47,459 bases of DNA from Carboxylicivirga fragile (lineage in GTDB: Bacteria; Bacteroidota; Bacteroidia; Bacteroidales; Marinilabiliaceae), in assembly GCA_025499625.1 (NCBI GenBank), contig JAFMVD010000046.1:1-47459 (forward strand), written 5' to 3'. The position numbers and the translations under genes are program-made. Each line of letters opens with the position of its first letter. Position 1 is the stretch's first letter. Of the stretch, positions 27,378 through 36,334 are shown piece after piece. The notes beneath the pieces were generated by a model, which had not been told where the DNA came from, did no database searches, and saw nothing but the letters and a program-made list of their open reading frames with translations.

Positions 27378-27950
27378 TCATGTTTTTGCTTCAATGCAAT
27401 TTTTTAAATTACGTTTGCCATTTTGAATGTAGCTCTTAACTTTTTTGATGTCAAGGTTTAAGTTCTCACTAATTTCCTTGTAGCATAGTTCCTTGAAATA
27501 AAACAATTCTATGCAGCTACGTTGCTGTTCTCGCAACTTCTCCAAACATTCTTTTAAGCGTTCATCAAGACTGTTTGGTTCCCATTCATTACTATTAAGA
27601 TGCAGTTCATCTTCACTTTCCATAAAATGAAGTGAATTATTTTCATATTCTTTGATTAATTTATTCTTGCTTTGTTCTGACCGAAGTTGCATCAGGCATA
27701 AGTTTTTCGCCACTACATATAACCATGGCTTGAATGAGTCAACTTCTTTGGTAAGTAATTCTTTGCTGATTTTTTCAAAAATGCTCATAACAGCATCCTG
27801 CGCCTCATCCTTATTCTTGAGGTATTTCAGGCAAACGCCATAAACCAAATGCATGTATCGCTCATACAATTGCCCGAGAAAATCAAGGTTTTCAGTTCTC
27901 TTGAATTTCTGCAGCAAAAGCTCGTCACTTGGCGGTTTTATTTTGAACAA
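27378..27950 (-). CDS. ECF-type RNA polymerase sigma factor
   Basis: 190 residues. Region 2 is seen in LYERYMHLVYGVCLKYLKNKDEAQDAVMSIFEKI and the following SFKPWLYVVAKNLCLMQLR; region 4 in LREQQRSCIELFYFKELC and YKEISENLNLDIKKVKSYIQNGKRNLKN. The short linker and the lack of regions 1 and 3 place it in group 4. It heads a minus-strand run with an anti-sigma gene, a lipoprotein and an outer-membrane protein, and diverges from the von Willebrand A gene at 28068. Both directions may be controlled by this factor. No certain target promoter was identified. Confidence 0.93.
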   Translation of the reverse strand: MFKIKPPSDELLLQKFKRTENLDFLGQLYERYMHLVYGVCLKYLKNKDEAQDAVMSIFEKISKELLTKEVDSFKPWLYVVAKNLCLMQLRSEQSKNKLIKEYENNSLHFMESEDELHLNSNEWEPNSLDERLKECLEKLREQQRSCIELFYFKELCYKEISENLNLDIKKVKSYIQNGKRNLKNCIEAKT

Positions 27951-28067
27951 GGCTGTATTATTAATTCGAATGAATAGTTAAAAGTAGAAAAAAAATTAAA
28001 ATGTTTTATGGAATACTGAAGTAAGCTGCATCCTATTGTCAAAAGGTCAAATTTAAAACTAAATATT

Positions 28068-29942
28068 ATGAGACGATTAGCTTTATTATTAGGGATGTTT
28101 ATGGTTGTGGCGGTATCAGCTTTTTCACAGCGATATATTACAGGACAGGTGAGTGATGAAAGTGGAAGTGTGCTTCCTGGTGTGAATGTTGTAATTAAAA
28201 ACACGACAATTGGTGTTGTAACTGATCCAAACGGTGAATATCAAATAAAAGTAAACTCTGAAAATGATGTGTTGGTGTTCATGTTTATTGGCATGATTTC
28301 GCAAGAGATTAAAGTTGAGCAACGAAATGTCATTAATGTAATGATGAAAAGTGATGCTGTTGAGATAGAAGAATGTGTGGTTGTGTCCGGTTTAGGTGGA
28401 AAAGTTCGAGGGCTTAACGTCTTTAAGAGTAAAAGAGAAAGAAAAGGTCCACCAATGTTGGTACGCGGTCATAGTTTCGTAGCCTATGAGCAAGATTTCA
28501 ATACGGAGAGTTATGCGGGAATAAGTGAGAATGGTTACAAGCAAGTCACTTCGGAGCCTCTTTCTACATTTTCGGTGGATGTAGATAGGGCGAGTTATAC
28601 TAATGTTCGTCGCTTTTTGAATCAGGGACAATTACCACCCGAAGGATCTGTTCGAATTGAGGAAATGATCAACTACTTCAATTATGATTATGAAGAGCCT
28701 GAAAAGGAACATCCTTTTGCAGTAAATTCTGAAATGGCAACTTGTCCTTGGAACGATGAACATTATTTGCTGAAAGTTGGATTAAAGGGTAAAGAAATTG
28801 AGAAGGATAATTTACCAGCTTCTAATCTTGTATTCTTAATTGATGTGTCAGGGTCGATGAACGCGAGCAATAAATTGCCCTTATTAAAATCGTCATTCCG
28901 TTTATTGGTTAATGAATTGCGCGACGAGGATTATGTATCGATAGTGGTGTATGCTGGTGCTGCAGGACTTGTATTAGAACCAACTTCGGGACAAAATAAG
29001 AAGACTATTTTGGATGCGCTCGATAAACTTCAGGCGGGTGGCTCAACAGCAGGAGGAGCTGGTTTGAAATTAGCTTATGCAACAGCTAAGGAGCATTTTG
29101 TGGAAGATGGTAATAATCGCATTATATTGGCTACCGATGGTGATTTTAATGTTGGTGAAAGCTCAAATGCATCAATGGAGCAGTTGGTTGCCGACGAACG
29201 TGACAATGGCATTTACATGACTGTGCTTGGTTTTGGTATGGGTAATTATAAGGATGATCGAATGGAGATTATTGCTGATAAGGGAAATGGCAACTATGCC
29301 TACATCGATAATTTGCAAGAAGCACAAAAAACATTGGTCAGTGAATTTGGAGGGACTTTATTTACCATTGCAAAGGATGTGAAATTCCAGATTGAATTTA
29401 ATCCTGAGCAAGTGTTGGCTTATCGCTTAATTGGTTACGAAAATCGTTTATTGAATGATGAAGATTTTAATGATGATACAAGGGATGCCGGAGAGATTGG
29501 AGCAGGACATACAGTAACGGCGTTATACGAAATTATTCCTCAAGGTGCCGATGATGCCAAAAAATGGATTAAGTCGGTAGACGAATTGAAATATCAAAAG
29601 AAACAAAAAAGAAGGAATGTTGCAATGAGTGACGATTGGTTGACTTTAAAGTTGCGTTACAAACGTCCGGATGAGAAGGCTAGTAATTTAATGGAGTATG
29701 TTATAAAAGGTGATGTAGATGCTTTTGATGAAGCGAGTAAGGATTTTCGCTTTGCAGCTTCTGTTGCAGCTTTCGGAATGATTTTGTCTGATTCGAAATA
29801 CAAAGGTGATATTGATTACGAAGATTTAAAAGAAATGGCTAAGGAATCAAGAGGTAATGATGAAGATGGATTTAAGGCTGAGATGATACGTTTGATAAAA
29901 ACGGCAGAATCACTAAGTAGTCAAGTGGCTCTTGGTAAATAG
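28068..29942 (+). CDS. Secreted von Willebrand factor A protein with carboxypeptidase-regulatory domain
   Basis: 624 residues. A signal peptide (1-20) leads into a CarboxypepD_reg-like domain (about 22-95, ITGQVSDESGSVLPGVNVV). The conserved YfbK-type segment STFSVDVDRASYTNVRRFL (167-185) and INYFNYDYEEP precede the VWA domain. The metal-ion site is intact: DVSGS with D259, S261 and S263, and later ATDGD. The C-terminal 190 residues match the DUF3520-type tail of YfbK proteins. Such proteins act in the envelope, with unknown partners. The divergent sigma and anti-sigma genes 117 bases away suggest membership in the same regulon. It ends in a clear terminator. Confidence 0.9.
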   Translation: MRRLALLLGMFMVVAVSAFSQRYITGQVSDESGSVLPGVNVVIKNTTIGVVTDPNGEYQIKVNSENDVLVFMFIGMISQEIKVEQRNVINVMMKSDAVEIEECVVVSGLGGKVRGLNVFKSKRERKGPPMLVRGHSFVAYEQDFNTESYAGISENGYKQVTSEPLSTFSVDVDRASYTNVRRFLNQGQLPPEGSVRIEEMINYFNYDYEEPEKEHPFAVNSEMATCPWNDEHYLLKVGLKGKEIEKDNLPASNLVFLIDVSGSMNASNKLPLLKSSFRLLVNELRDEDYVSIVVYAGAAGLVLEPTSGQNKKTILDALDKLQAGGSTAGGAGLKLAYATAKEHFVEDGNNRIILATDGDFNVGESSNASMEQLVADERDNGIYMTVLGFGMGNYKDDRMEIIADKGNGNYAYIDNLQEAQKTLVSEFGGTLFTIAKDVKFQIEFNPEQVLAYRLIGYENRLLNDEDFNDDTRDAGEIGAGHTVTALYEIIPQGADDAKKWIKSVDELKYQKKQKRRNVAMSDDWLTLKLRYKRPDEKASNLMEYVIKGDVDAFDEASKDFRFAASVAAFGMILSDSKYKGDIDYEDLKEMAKESRGNDEDGFKAEMIRLIKTAESLSSQVALGK

Positions 29943-29961
29943 GACACAACTATTCCCGATG

Positions 29962-29987
29962 AAGGAGGCGAGAGCCTCCTTTTTTTA
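29962..29987 (+). terminator. Terminator of the VWA gene
   Basis: AAGGAGGC (29962-29969) and GCCTCCTT (29974-29981) form a GC-rich stem with a GAGA loop, followed by a T-run. Confidence 0.92.
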
Positions 29988-30193
29988 TGGCGTAAATCTT
30001 AATAGATGTTAAAGGTGATTTTTATTGCACTTCTTAAATATATTCTATATCAGGGTGTTGTGTTTGTTTTATGGGGTGAGGTTGTTTGATTGTTTTATGA
30101 TTGATGCAACTTTCTATTTTTTAGTTTGACATTGATTATTGTGAAGCTTGAAGAATAAACTTCAAGAAACTTAACCGAAATAATTAACCAATC

Positions 30194-32548
30194 ATGGAAA
30201 AGCGAATCGTATGTTTTCTGTGTTTTTTAATGGCCGTTTGCTCATGGCAATTAAAAGCTGAAGAAGATCCAAGTGCAAAAGACTTATTAACATTAAGTGG
30301 GCATATTAAGGATGCAAATACTGGGGAAATGCTAATTGGAGCAACTTTATTTGTGGAAGAAACTAAAAGTGGTAATATATCTAACTTGTATGGTTTCTAT
30401 TCAATGTCACTTCCGGCAGGAACTTATCATTTAACCTTTGCTTATTTAGGATATCAGGCACAAAAAGTAGAAGTGAACTTAAATGAGAGCAAGGTGCTTA
30501 ATATTAACCTTGCACCTCAAACCGAATCAATTGACGAAATTGTAGTGACCTCGAAAAGAAAGGATGCGAATATTCGTGATCCTCAAATGGGCGTTGAGAA
30601 ATTACAAGGTAAAGCTATTAAGAATGTTCCTGTTTTAATGGGAGAGACGGATTTGGTAAAAGTAATTCAGCTATTGCCTGGAGTATCACCAACCAGTGAA
30701 GGTTCAAGTGGTTTTAGTGTGCGTGGCGGTAATCCTGACCAGAATTTGATTTTGTTAGACGAAGCAAACGTATACAGTGCAGGTCACTTAATGGGATTTT
30801 TCTCGGTCTTTAATAACGATGCTATTAAGGATGTGAAATTGTATAAGGGCGATATTCCGGCAAGTAATGGAGGACGCCTGGCGTCTGTTTTGGATGTGCG
30901 TATGAAAGATGGTAATTCTAAAAAGTTCTCGGGAACGGGAGGTATTGGTACCATTTCCTCAAGACTTACCTTGGAAGGGCCAATAGGTTCAGATAAAACA
31001 TCTTTTATTGTGAGTGGTCGACGTACTTATGTCGATATGTTTTTACCCTTGGCAAGCGATCCTCAGGTGCGTGATAATAAATTGTTCTTTTACGATTTTA
31101 ATGCCAAGGTTAATCATACGATAAATGAGAATAATCGAATTTATTTGAGTGGTTATTTTGGACGCGATGTATTTAAGAATAACTTTTCAAAAATGGATTT
31201 TGGTAACCGAACATTTACCTTTCGATGGAATCACATCTATAACCCAAAATTGTTTTCCAATTTTACCGTTATTGGTTCGAAATATGATTATGCTTTGGCA
31301 TCAACCGGAGGTGGAGCTAATGGGTTTGAGTGGGAGTCGAATCTATACGATTTAAGCGCTAAGCTCGATTTTGACTTTTACTTGAACCCACAGCATACTA
31401 TTGAGTTTGGTGCTCAAAGTATATTCAGAGAAATACTACCGGGTTTAGCAAGGGGTAAAGATGAAAACTCATTGTACAACGAAATAAAAGTGCCACAAAG
31501 CAGATCCTTGGAACATGCCATTTACGCATCCAATATTCATAAAGTGTCTGATTGGTTGGTCTTGAAATACGGTTTACGTGTATCGGTATTTCAAAATGTT
31601 GGGGCAGGAACTCAATATTCTTACGATGAAAAATATGAAGTGAGTGATACTGCCACTTATGGAACCGGTGATGTTTATAATACCTATGTAGGTTTCGAGC
31701 CACGGGTAGGTGCTTCTTTCATTCTTAATCCTTCTACATCAATTAAGGCAAGTTATAATCGAACATTCCAATATTTGCATTTGGCTTCTAATTCTACATC
31801 AGGTACGCCATTGGATATTTGGTTTCCGTCTTCGCCAAATGTTAAACCGCAACGTGCAGATCAATTCGCGCTAGGTGTGTTTAAGAATTTTAAAGACAAT
31901 AGTATAGAAACATCTTTAGAGGGTTTCTATAAAAAAATGAACAATACCATCGACTTTAAAGATCATCCTGAATTGCTACTGAACGAGTATCTGGAAGGTG
32001 AGTTGCGCTTTGGAGATTCTCAGGCTTATGGATTAGAAGCCATGGTGCGGTTTAATGGAGCCAAATGGAATGGTTGGGTGAGTTACACTTTATCGAAGGT
32101 TGAACGTACCATTGCTGAAATCAACAATGGTGAAACATATCTTTCTCCATACGATCATACGCATGACTGTAGTATTGTGCTTAACCGTAAAGTTGGTAAA
32201 CGAGGTCAAATATCAGCCAATTGGGTTTTTTATACTGGTGCACCTGTTACATTTCCTGTAGCACGTTACGAAGTAGGGGGCGATATAGTACCTTATTATT
32301 CCAAACGAAATGCTGAACGTATGCCTAATTACCACAGACTTGATTTGGCCTATACGCTCTCAGGTAAGAAGAAAGAAGGTCGCAAGTGGCATGGCGAATG
32401 GGTATTCTCGGTGTATAATGCCTACGGACGGAAAAATGCCTGGGCTATCAATTTTGTACGCGATGATGACAATCCTACAATAACCAAAGCGCAAAAGACC
32501 TATCTGTTTTCATTTATCCCTTCGGTAACCTACAACTTTAAATTTTAA
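30194..32548 (+). CDS. TonB-dependent outer-membrane receptor
   Basis: 784 residues. A signal peptide (1-22) is followed by a CarboxypepD_reg-like domain (about 34-112, LSGHIKDANTGEMLIGATLFV). The plug domain follows (about 125-235, with GFSVRGGNPDQNLILLDEANVY and GGRLASVLDVRMKDG), then a beta barrel ending in an aromatic strand (YNFKF). The barrel is shorter than in SusC proteins, and the partner gene encodes a DUF4249 lipoprotein rather than SusD. That pairing is typical of a separate Bacteroidota uptake group with unknown substrate. The start of the next gene is 3 bases after the stop, so the two are co-translated from one operon. Confidence 0.93.
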   Translation: MEKRIVCFLCFLMAVCSWQLKAEEDPSAKDLLTLSGHIKDANTGEMLIGATLFVEETKSGNISNLYGFYSMSLPAGTYHLTFAYLGYQAQKVEVNLNESKVLNINLAPQTESIDEIVVTSKRKDANIRDPQMGVEKLQGKAIKNVPVLMGETDLVKVIQLLPGVSPTSEGSSGFSVRGGNPDQNLILLDEANVYSAGHLMGFFSVFNNDAIKDVKLYKGDIPASNGGRLASVLDVRMKDGNSKKFSGTGGIGTISSRLTLEGPIGSDKTSFIVSGRRTYVDMFLPLASDPQVRDNKLFFYDFNAKVNHTINENNRIYLSGYFGRDVFKNNFSKMDFGNRTFTFRWNHIYNPKLFSNFTVIGSKYDYALASTGGGANGFEWESNLYDLSAKLDFDFYLNPQHTIEFGAQSIFREILPGLARGKDENSLYNEIKVPQSRSLEHAIYASNIHKVSDWLVLKYGLRVSVFQNVGAGTQYSYDEKYEVSDTATYGTGDVYNTYVGFEPRVGASFILNPSTSIKASYNRTFQYLHLASNSTSGTPLDIWFPSSPNVKPQRADQFALGVFKNFKDNSIETSLEGFYKKMNNTIDFKDHPELLLNEYLEGELRFGDSQAYGLEAMVRFNGAKWNGWVSYTLSKVERTIAEINNGETYLSPYDHTHDCSIVLNRKVGKRGQISANWVFYTGAPVTFPVARYEVGGDIVPYYSKRNAERMPNYHRLDLAYTLSGKKKEGRKWHGEWVFSVYNAYGRKNAWAINFVRDDDNPTITKAQKTYLFSFIPSVTYNFKF

Positions 32549-32551
32549 ATC

Positions 32552-33442
32552 ATGAATAAGATATTTATACCATATATTAAATGGCTCTTGTGCACCTTAT
32601 TAGTTGCATTAATAGTTACATCGTGTACTGAAGATATGGAGTTAGAACTTGAAGATACAGCTCCTCGTTTGGTCGTTGATGGTCGTATTAGTACTGACAA
32701 ACAAGCTCACTTTGTCCGCTTAACGAGCTCTGGTGATTACTTTAAAAACGAAGAGGCTAAAGCCATAAGTAATGCGCAAGTAAGAATTGATAATGATGAA
32801 TCGACCATAACACTTATTGAGCATGATGATTTCCCGGGATATTATTTTACACCAGACGATTATCAAGGGCAAGTTGGCGTTACCTATAAGTTGTATATTT
32901 CAGATGTTGATATTGATAAGGATGGAAAGAAGGAAGAGTATGAGGCTTCATCATTATTAAACCCTGTTGCACCCCTCGATTCAGTCCGCTTGGAGTATGA
33001 TGAATTGTATGAATTTTGGAAAGTATTGTTGTATGCTCAAGATCCGATTGATACAAAAGATTTCTATTCTTTTTCGGTAGCCGTTAATGATAGCACTATC
33101 TCTGATCGTTATTCAAAACTTGGTTTTGTAGATGATAAGTTTTTTGACGGAAATTATGCCAATGGCGTTTGGGTGTATACCTTGGAGGAAGAAGATGATG
33201 ATATTAAATTAAAAGATGGAGATTGGGTAAGATTAACCATGGGTGGAATAAATGAGGATTTCTATAAGTTTCTTGAAGCTATTGAAATTGAAACAGGTTT
33301 TAAAGCTCCCCTTTTTAGTGGGCCACCAGCTAATGTGCCAAGCAATATAAGCAATGGCGCTCTGGGATTTTTTACAGCATACAGCACTTCGGTTGACTCG
33401 GTTCAGTTCGAATCAATCAAAAGTATGTCGGTCAATAAGTAA
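32552..33442 (+). CDS. DUF4249-type lipoprotein, TonB-receptor partner
   Basis: 296 residues. The lipobox VTSC gives the acylated cysteine at about residue 25. The mature sequence begins with an acidic stretch (TEDMELELEDTAPRLVVDG) and the repeat-like phrase VVDGRISTDKQAHFVRLTSS, characteristic of DUF4249. Calcium-like acidic loops are frequent (DVDIDKDGKKE). Members sit next to TonB receptors and are thought to be surface lipoproteins, by analogy with SusD. The ligand is unknown. The gene follows the receptor by 3 bases and converges on a toxin-antitoxin pair. No terminator is seen in the 30-base gap. Confidence 0.85.
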   Translation: MNKIFIPYIKWLLCTLLVALIVTSCTEDMELELEDTAPRLVVDGRISTDKQAHFVRLTSSGDYFKNEEAKAISNAQVRIDNDESTITLIEHDDFPGYYFTPDDYQGQVGVTYKLYISDVDIDKDGKKEEYEASSLLNPVAPLDSVRLEYDELYEFWKVLLYAQDPIDTKDFYSFSVAVNDSTISDRYSKLGFVDDKFFDGNYANGVWVYTLEEEDDDIKLKDGDWVRLTMGGINEDFYKFLEAIEIETGFKAPLFSGPPANVPSNISNGALGFFTAYSTSVDSVQFESIKSMSVNK

Positions 33443-33472
33443 AGTCGTATAGCTAATGTTAGGTGGTGAAGT

Positions 33473-33775
33473 TCATTGTTTTAGTATATCTGGATTTTGA
33501 CGATTGTCAAAAACTGAGATAATTTGAACTTCATTACCTTCAATTCTATAATAAACTGAGGTCAGCCTCGCAATAACAGTACGTCTAATGTTCTTTGACT
33601 TATTTGTAAAAGCAAATGTTTTCGGTGAAGTTTTTAATAATTCTAATCGCTCATCAAGTTTCCTCGCAAATTCTTGTGTGTCTTTTTTTGCGAATCTACG
33701 CTCAAAATAATTGAAAATTTCTTTCAATCCATTTAAAGCTTCATCGGTCCAGATTAATTTATAAATATCTTTCAT
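33473..33775 (-). CDS. ParE/RelE-type toxin
   Basis: The product has 100 residues when started at the Met of MKDIYKLIWTDEAL. An in-frame Met nine codons upstream exists (33802), but the chosen start gives the normal N-terminus of the family and a 17-base overlap with the antitoxin gene. Features are the first strand IYKLIWTDEAL, helices with YFERRFAKKDTQEFARKLDERLELL, then KNIRRTVIARLTSVYYRIEGNEVQIISVFDNRQNP, which matches the RelE/ParE fold with its late basic residues. ParE members poison gyrase and RelE members cleave mRNA; the sequence alone does not decide which. It is expressed after the antitoxin. Confidence 0.88.
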   Translation of the reverse strand: MKDIYKLIWTDEALNGLKEIFNYFERRFAKKDTQEFARKLDERLELLKTSPKTFAFTNKSKNIRRTVIARLTSVYYRIEGNEVQIISVFDNRQNPDILKQ

Positions 33776-33992
33776 AAATTTTTCTGGCGGTATCATGAGC
33801 ACCTACCTTACCTTCTTCGATATCTTTAAGACCTCTTTCTATTGACTCTTTTTCGAATTCTGAGATTTCAGTCCACCCACTTGAAGTTTGTAAATCTTCC
33901 TCATGAATTTTTTTAAGCTTTTCAATTACTGAAGAATCATTTAATTTTGCGATCCATTCAATCAATCCTAGTTTTTCAGCTTGTATATTCAT
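33759..33992 (-). CDS. Antitoxin partner of the ParE/RelE-type toxin
   Basis: 77 residues. The pattern KLGLIEWIAKLNDSSVIEKLKKI followed, after a short linker, by FEKESIERGLKDIEEGKVGAH and a C-terminal KIYERYL is common among antitoxins preceding ParE genes in Bacteroidota. The first half is a helical dimerisation or operator-binding part and the second wraps the toxin. It precedes the toxin and overlaps it, the classical antitoxin-first order. The pair lies alone between the TonB/DUF4249 unit and folE, which fits a mobile small module, although no mobility gene or flanking repeat was seen. Confidence 0.85.
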   Translation of the reverse strand: MNIQAEKLGLIEWIAKLNDSSVIEKLKKIHEEDLQTSSGWTEISEFEKESIERGLKDIEEGKVGAHDTARKIYERYL

Positions 33993-34068
33993 ATCTACTT
34001 CCTTTATACAAAGATAATCAAAAGTAACTCTTGAATGTGTTTAGGTGAATAAAATTGTAAATAGACAG

Positions 34069-34686
34069 TTAACGAGCTTTTATTATGCTAAAAAATTCTT
34101 CGCGAGTTGAATGGTTGGTGCTGAATGCTCCAGTAAAATCAGAAGTGGTTGTGAACGAATGTTGTTTTTGAACCCCACGCATTTGCATGCACATGTGTTG
34201 TGCCTCAATTACAACAGCAACCCCAAGTGGGTTAAGTGTTTCCTGAATACATTCCTTAATCTGCGTGGTTAAGCGCTCCTGCACTTGTAAGCGGCGGGCA
34301 AATGCCTCAACAACCCTGGCCAATTTGCTTAAACCAGTGATGTGGTGACGCGGAATGTAGGCTACGTGCGCCTTACCAAAAAATGGCAACATATGATGCT
34401 CACACATTGAGTATAATTCAATGTCTTTAACAACAACCATTTGCTGATAATCCTCCTTGAACATGGCTGATTTGATTATTTCCTCCGGATTCATGTTGTA
34501 GCCCTGAGTCAAAAATTGCATGGCCTTTGCAACGCGTAAAGGTGTTTTTTCAAGTCCTTCGCGGCTTGAATCTTCACCTAATAATTCCAATACATTTTTA
34601 TAGTTGGATGAAAGTTCATTAGTGGTTTCGTCGTCGTAACTTTCCACTTTGGCATAGCCTTTCTTTCCATTTAAAGTAAATTCCAT
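34069..34686 (-). CDS. folE: GTP cyclohydrolase I
   Basis: This cytoplasmic enzyme converts GTP to 7,8-dihydroneopterin triphosphate, the first step of tetrahydrofolate synthesis. It has 205 residues. The zinc ligands are C95 and H98 in [19 protein letters not shown] and C166 in [12 protein letters not shown], all conserved. [20 protein letters not shown] and the [13 protein letters not shown] start of the catalytic core are also typical. The N-terminal 35 residues are less conserved, as usual. A set of overlapping GCAATT/AATTGC palindromes lies 22-48 bases upstream of its start. No terminator is visible before the toxin-antitoxin pair. Confidence 0.96.
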   Translation of the reverse strand: MEFTLNGKKGYAKVESYDDETTNELSSNYKNVLELLGEDSSREGLEKTPLRVAKAMQFLTQGYNMNPEEIIKSAMFKEDYQQMVVVKDIELYSMCEHHMLPFFGKAHVAYIPRHHITGLSKLARVVEAFARRLQVQERLTTQIKECIQETLNPLGVAVVIEAQHMCMQMRGVQKQHSFTTTSDFTGAFSTNHSTREEFFSIIKAR

Positions 34687-34707
34687 GTTCCTTGTTTTGT
34701 TCTTTCA

Positions 34708-34734
34708 GCAATTTTGAATTGCAAAAATGCAATT
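34708..34734. promoter_or_regulatory. Overlapping palindromes upstream of folE
   Basis: GCAATT-TTG-AATTGC (34708-34722) overlaps AATTGCA-AAAA-TGCAATT (34717-34734), giving three alternating half-sites just before folE. The position fits an operator or a leader hairpin. No regulator is known from this sequence. Confidence 0.4.
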
Positions 34735-34769
34735 TTATCTTTTAAAAGAAACTGATAAATATGATGTTT

Positions 34770-35492
34770 TTATTCTTCAACCATTGCTTTAACCTTGTTT
34801 TCATAAATCCTTAGAATAAGATCTAATTCATTTCGGTTTAAGGGTTGAGCAATACTTGCTTTAATTTTTTCTTTATTCGGTGTTACAAATATACTCATCG
34901 ATCCCAGATTCTCCGAACTGATGCCAACGGTTCGATCTGGTGGTATTTGTGTTTTATAAACGGTTCCCCAGGTCTGTTCGCGAAGCATCATTTTTTGATT
35001 CATTTCAGCATCCATTCTTAAAGGAGCCTGTGTTAAGGCTTGTGAGGTGGAGGCTTTAACATTATTGGTGGCATAAGCTTCGGCTGGTGTAATTAGTAAG
35101 GGCATGTTACGAGCTTTGGCAGCCAAATTCTCGTAGCGGGGCACCACAATTATTTCACTAATTTCAAAAGTGTCTCTTGTTAGAAATACACCAAACAAAT
35201 AATTAGAAAGGTTAAGTGAATCTTTAATTTCGATAAAAGTATCCTTAAAACCAAGATGCGAAAAGGTAATTGTTTCGCCTTTCTTTGCCCAAAACGAAAA
35301 TTGACCTTCCGAGTCAGATGAATATTTTCTCGATTTTATATTGAACTGTGAAAATGGCAAGGTATTCAAGCTATCGCTATCTAAAACAATACCTGAAATT
35401 CTTAATGAGTCGCCTTGCTGAACTTGGGCTGATGAAAAAACACTAGCAAATATTAACAAACAGCCACTTAAGATAAGAGTACGCATACACAT
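34770..35492 (-). CDS. Exported carboxypeptidase-regulatory-like domain protein
   Basis: 240 residues. A signal peptide ends near FSSAQ; the true start may be the third codon (Met at 35486), which gives a better charge at the N-terminus. Residues about 30-110 form a CarboxypepD_reg-like beta sandwich (LRISGIVLDSDSLNTLPFSQF, FSHLGFKDTF). The rest (AKARNMPLLITPAEAYATN, then IPPDRTVGISSENLGSMSIF) is conserved-looking but has no family I can name. It is probably periplasmic or attached to the outer membrane. It stands alone between folE and the nitroreductase gene. Confidence 0.7.
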   Translation of the reverse strand: MCMRTLILSGCLLIFASVFSSAQVQQGDSLRISGIVLDSDSLNTLPFSQFNIKSRKYSSDSEGQFSFWAKKGETITFSHLGFKDTFIEIKDSLNLSNYLFGVFLTRDTFEISEIIVVPRYENLAAKARNMPLLITPAEAYATNNVKASTSQALTQAPLRMDAEMNQKMMLREQTWGTVYKTQIPPDRTVGISSENLGSMSIFVTPNKEKIKASIAQPLNRNELDLILRIYENKVKAMVEE

Positions 35493-35600
35493 TTCTTATT
35501 TTTGGTTTCCTATTAAGATAACAATAAAAAAGCAATTAAGTTGGATGGTGAGTAATGTTAATTCTAAACTGAAGTATTAACAATTTATGTTAGCATGTCA

Positions 35601-35646
35601 AAGGAGCAGCTCTTGATGAGTAATTGTGAAAAAAGAGCCGCTCCTT
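35601..35646 (-). terminator. Terminator of the nitroreductase gene
   Basis: AAGGAGCAGCTCTT (35601-35614) pairs with AAGAGCCGCTCCTT (35633-35646), with one mismatch. It lies just behind the stop codon at 35664. Confidence 0.7.
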
Positions 35647-35663
35647 AAAATTCAAGGCAATCG

Positions 35664-36230
35664 TTATTTTACGATTATATCGTTTAAAGCACGTTTAGGT
35701 ACATGGTGTGTTTCCTGCACATCGCGCCAGTATCTGTGGTCGTTTTCCTTCATCTCCTCCAACTTTACTTCTTCTTTGGGATGACCTAAAGCAATGACGT
35801 GTACAATTTTTAGGTGCGACGGTAGTTGAAGTTCACGAAGTAATTGTAAGCGATTTAATGAGCCAATGATGCAACCGCCCAATTCTTTTTCAACAGCTCC
35901 CAATAAGATACTTTGGGTTGCAATACCATCATCACAGAAGTAGTTCGATGAAATTTCAGTGTCGTTTAAAACTACAATGTAGGCTGATGGTTGCTCACCT
36001 TTTACAGGTCCGGCCCATTCTTTTAGATATCCAGCCCAGGAGAGGTGGGGAAATATTTTATCGTTGGATGCTTGGTCTGTCGATATAAAATATTTTAATG
36101 GTTGAGCATTACGGGCAGAAGGTGACAGTCGCGCCAATTCAACCAATTCTAAAAGAGTTTCTTCAGTAATTGGTTTATCCTGGTGAAAGCGACGGTAACT
36201 ACGATTTTTCTGAACTAAGTCTTTAAGCAT
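35664..36230 (-). CDS. Nitroreductase-family flavoprotein
   Basis: 188 residues, cytoplasmic. The N-terminus KNRSYRRFHQDKPITEETL is the typical FMN-phosphate-binding start. It is followed by ELARLSPSARNAQPLKYFIS, AYIVVLND and GGCIIGSLNRLQLLRELQLP. These fit the NADPH- or NADH-dependent FMN reductases of the nitroreductase family, which act on nitro compounds, quinones or flavins; the physiological substrate is unknown. It lies upstream of the superoxide dismutase genes in the opposite operon order, with its own terminator, so it is probably a separate unit. Confidence 0.9.
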   Translation of the reverse strand: MLKDLVQKNRSYRRFHQDKPITEETLLELVELARLSPSARNAQPLKYFISTDQASNDKIFPHLSWAGYLKEWAGPVKGEQPSAYIVVLNDTEISSNYFCDDGIATQSILLGAVEKELGGCIIGSLNRLQLLRELQLPSHLKIVHVIALGHPKEEVKLEEMKENDHRYWRDVQETHHVPKRALNDIIVK

Positions 36231-36269
36231 AAAATTGTATTTAGTATGTGTTGATATAAGGGTAATAAA

Positions 36270-36309
36270 AAAGAGACTTAATATACAAAAAATGTCATCA
36301 AGTCTCTTT
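36270..36309 (-). terminator. Terminator of the iron-type SOD gene
   Basis: AAAGAGACTT (36270-36279) with AAGTCTCTTT (36300-36309) forms a 10-bp perfect stem. On the minus strand it ends in a T-run. Confidence 0.8.
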
Positions 36310-36334
36310 CTTTAAAAGATCTTTCTTATTCAGC

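Noticed and set aside
33776-33802. Longer start for the ParE/RelE-type toxin
   Set aside because: It would add nine residues not seen in the family and enlarge the overlap with the antitoxin; the Met at 33775 gives the normal first strand.
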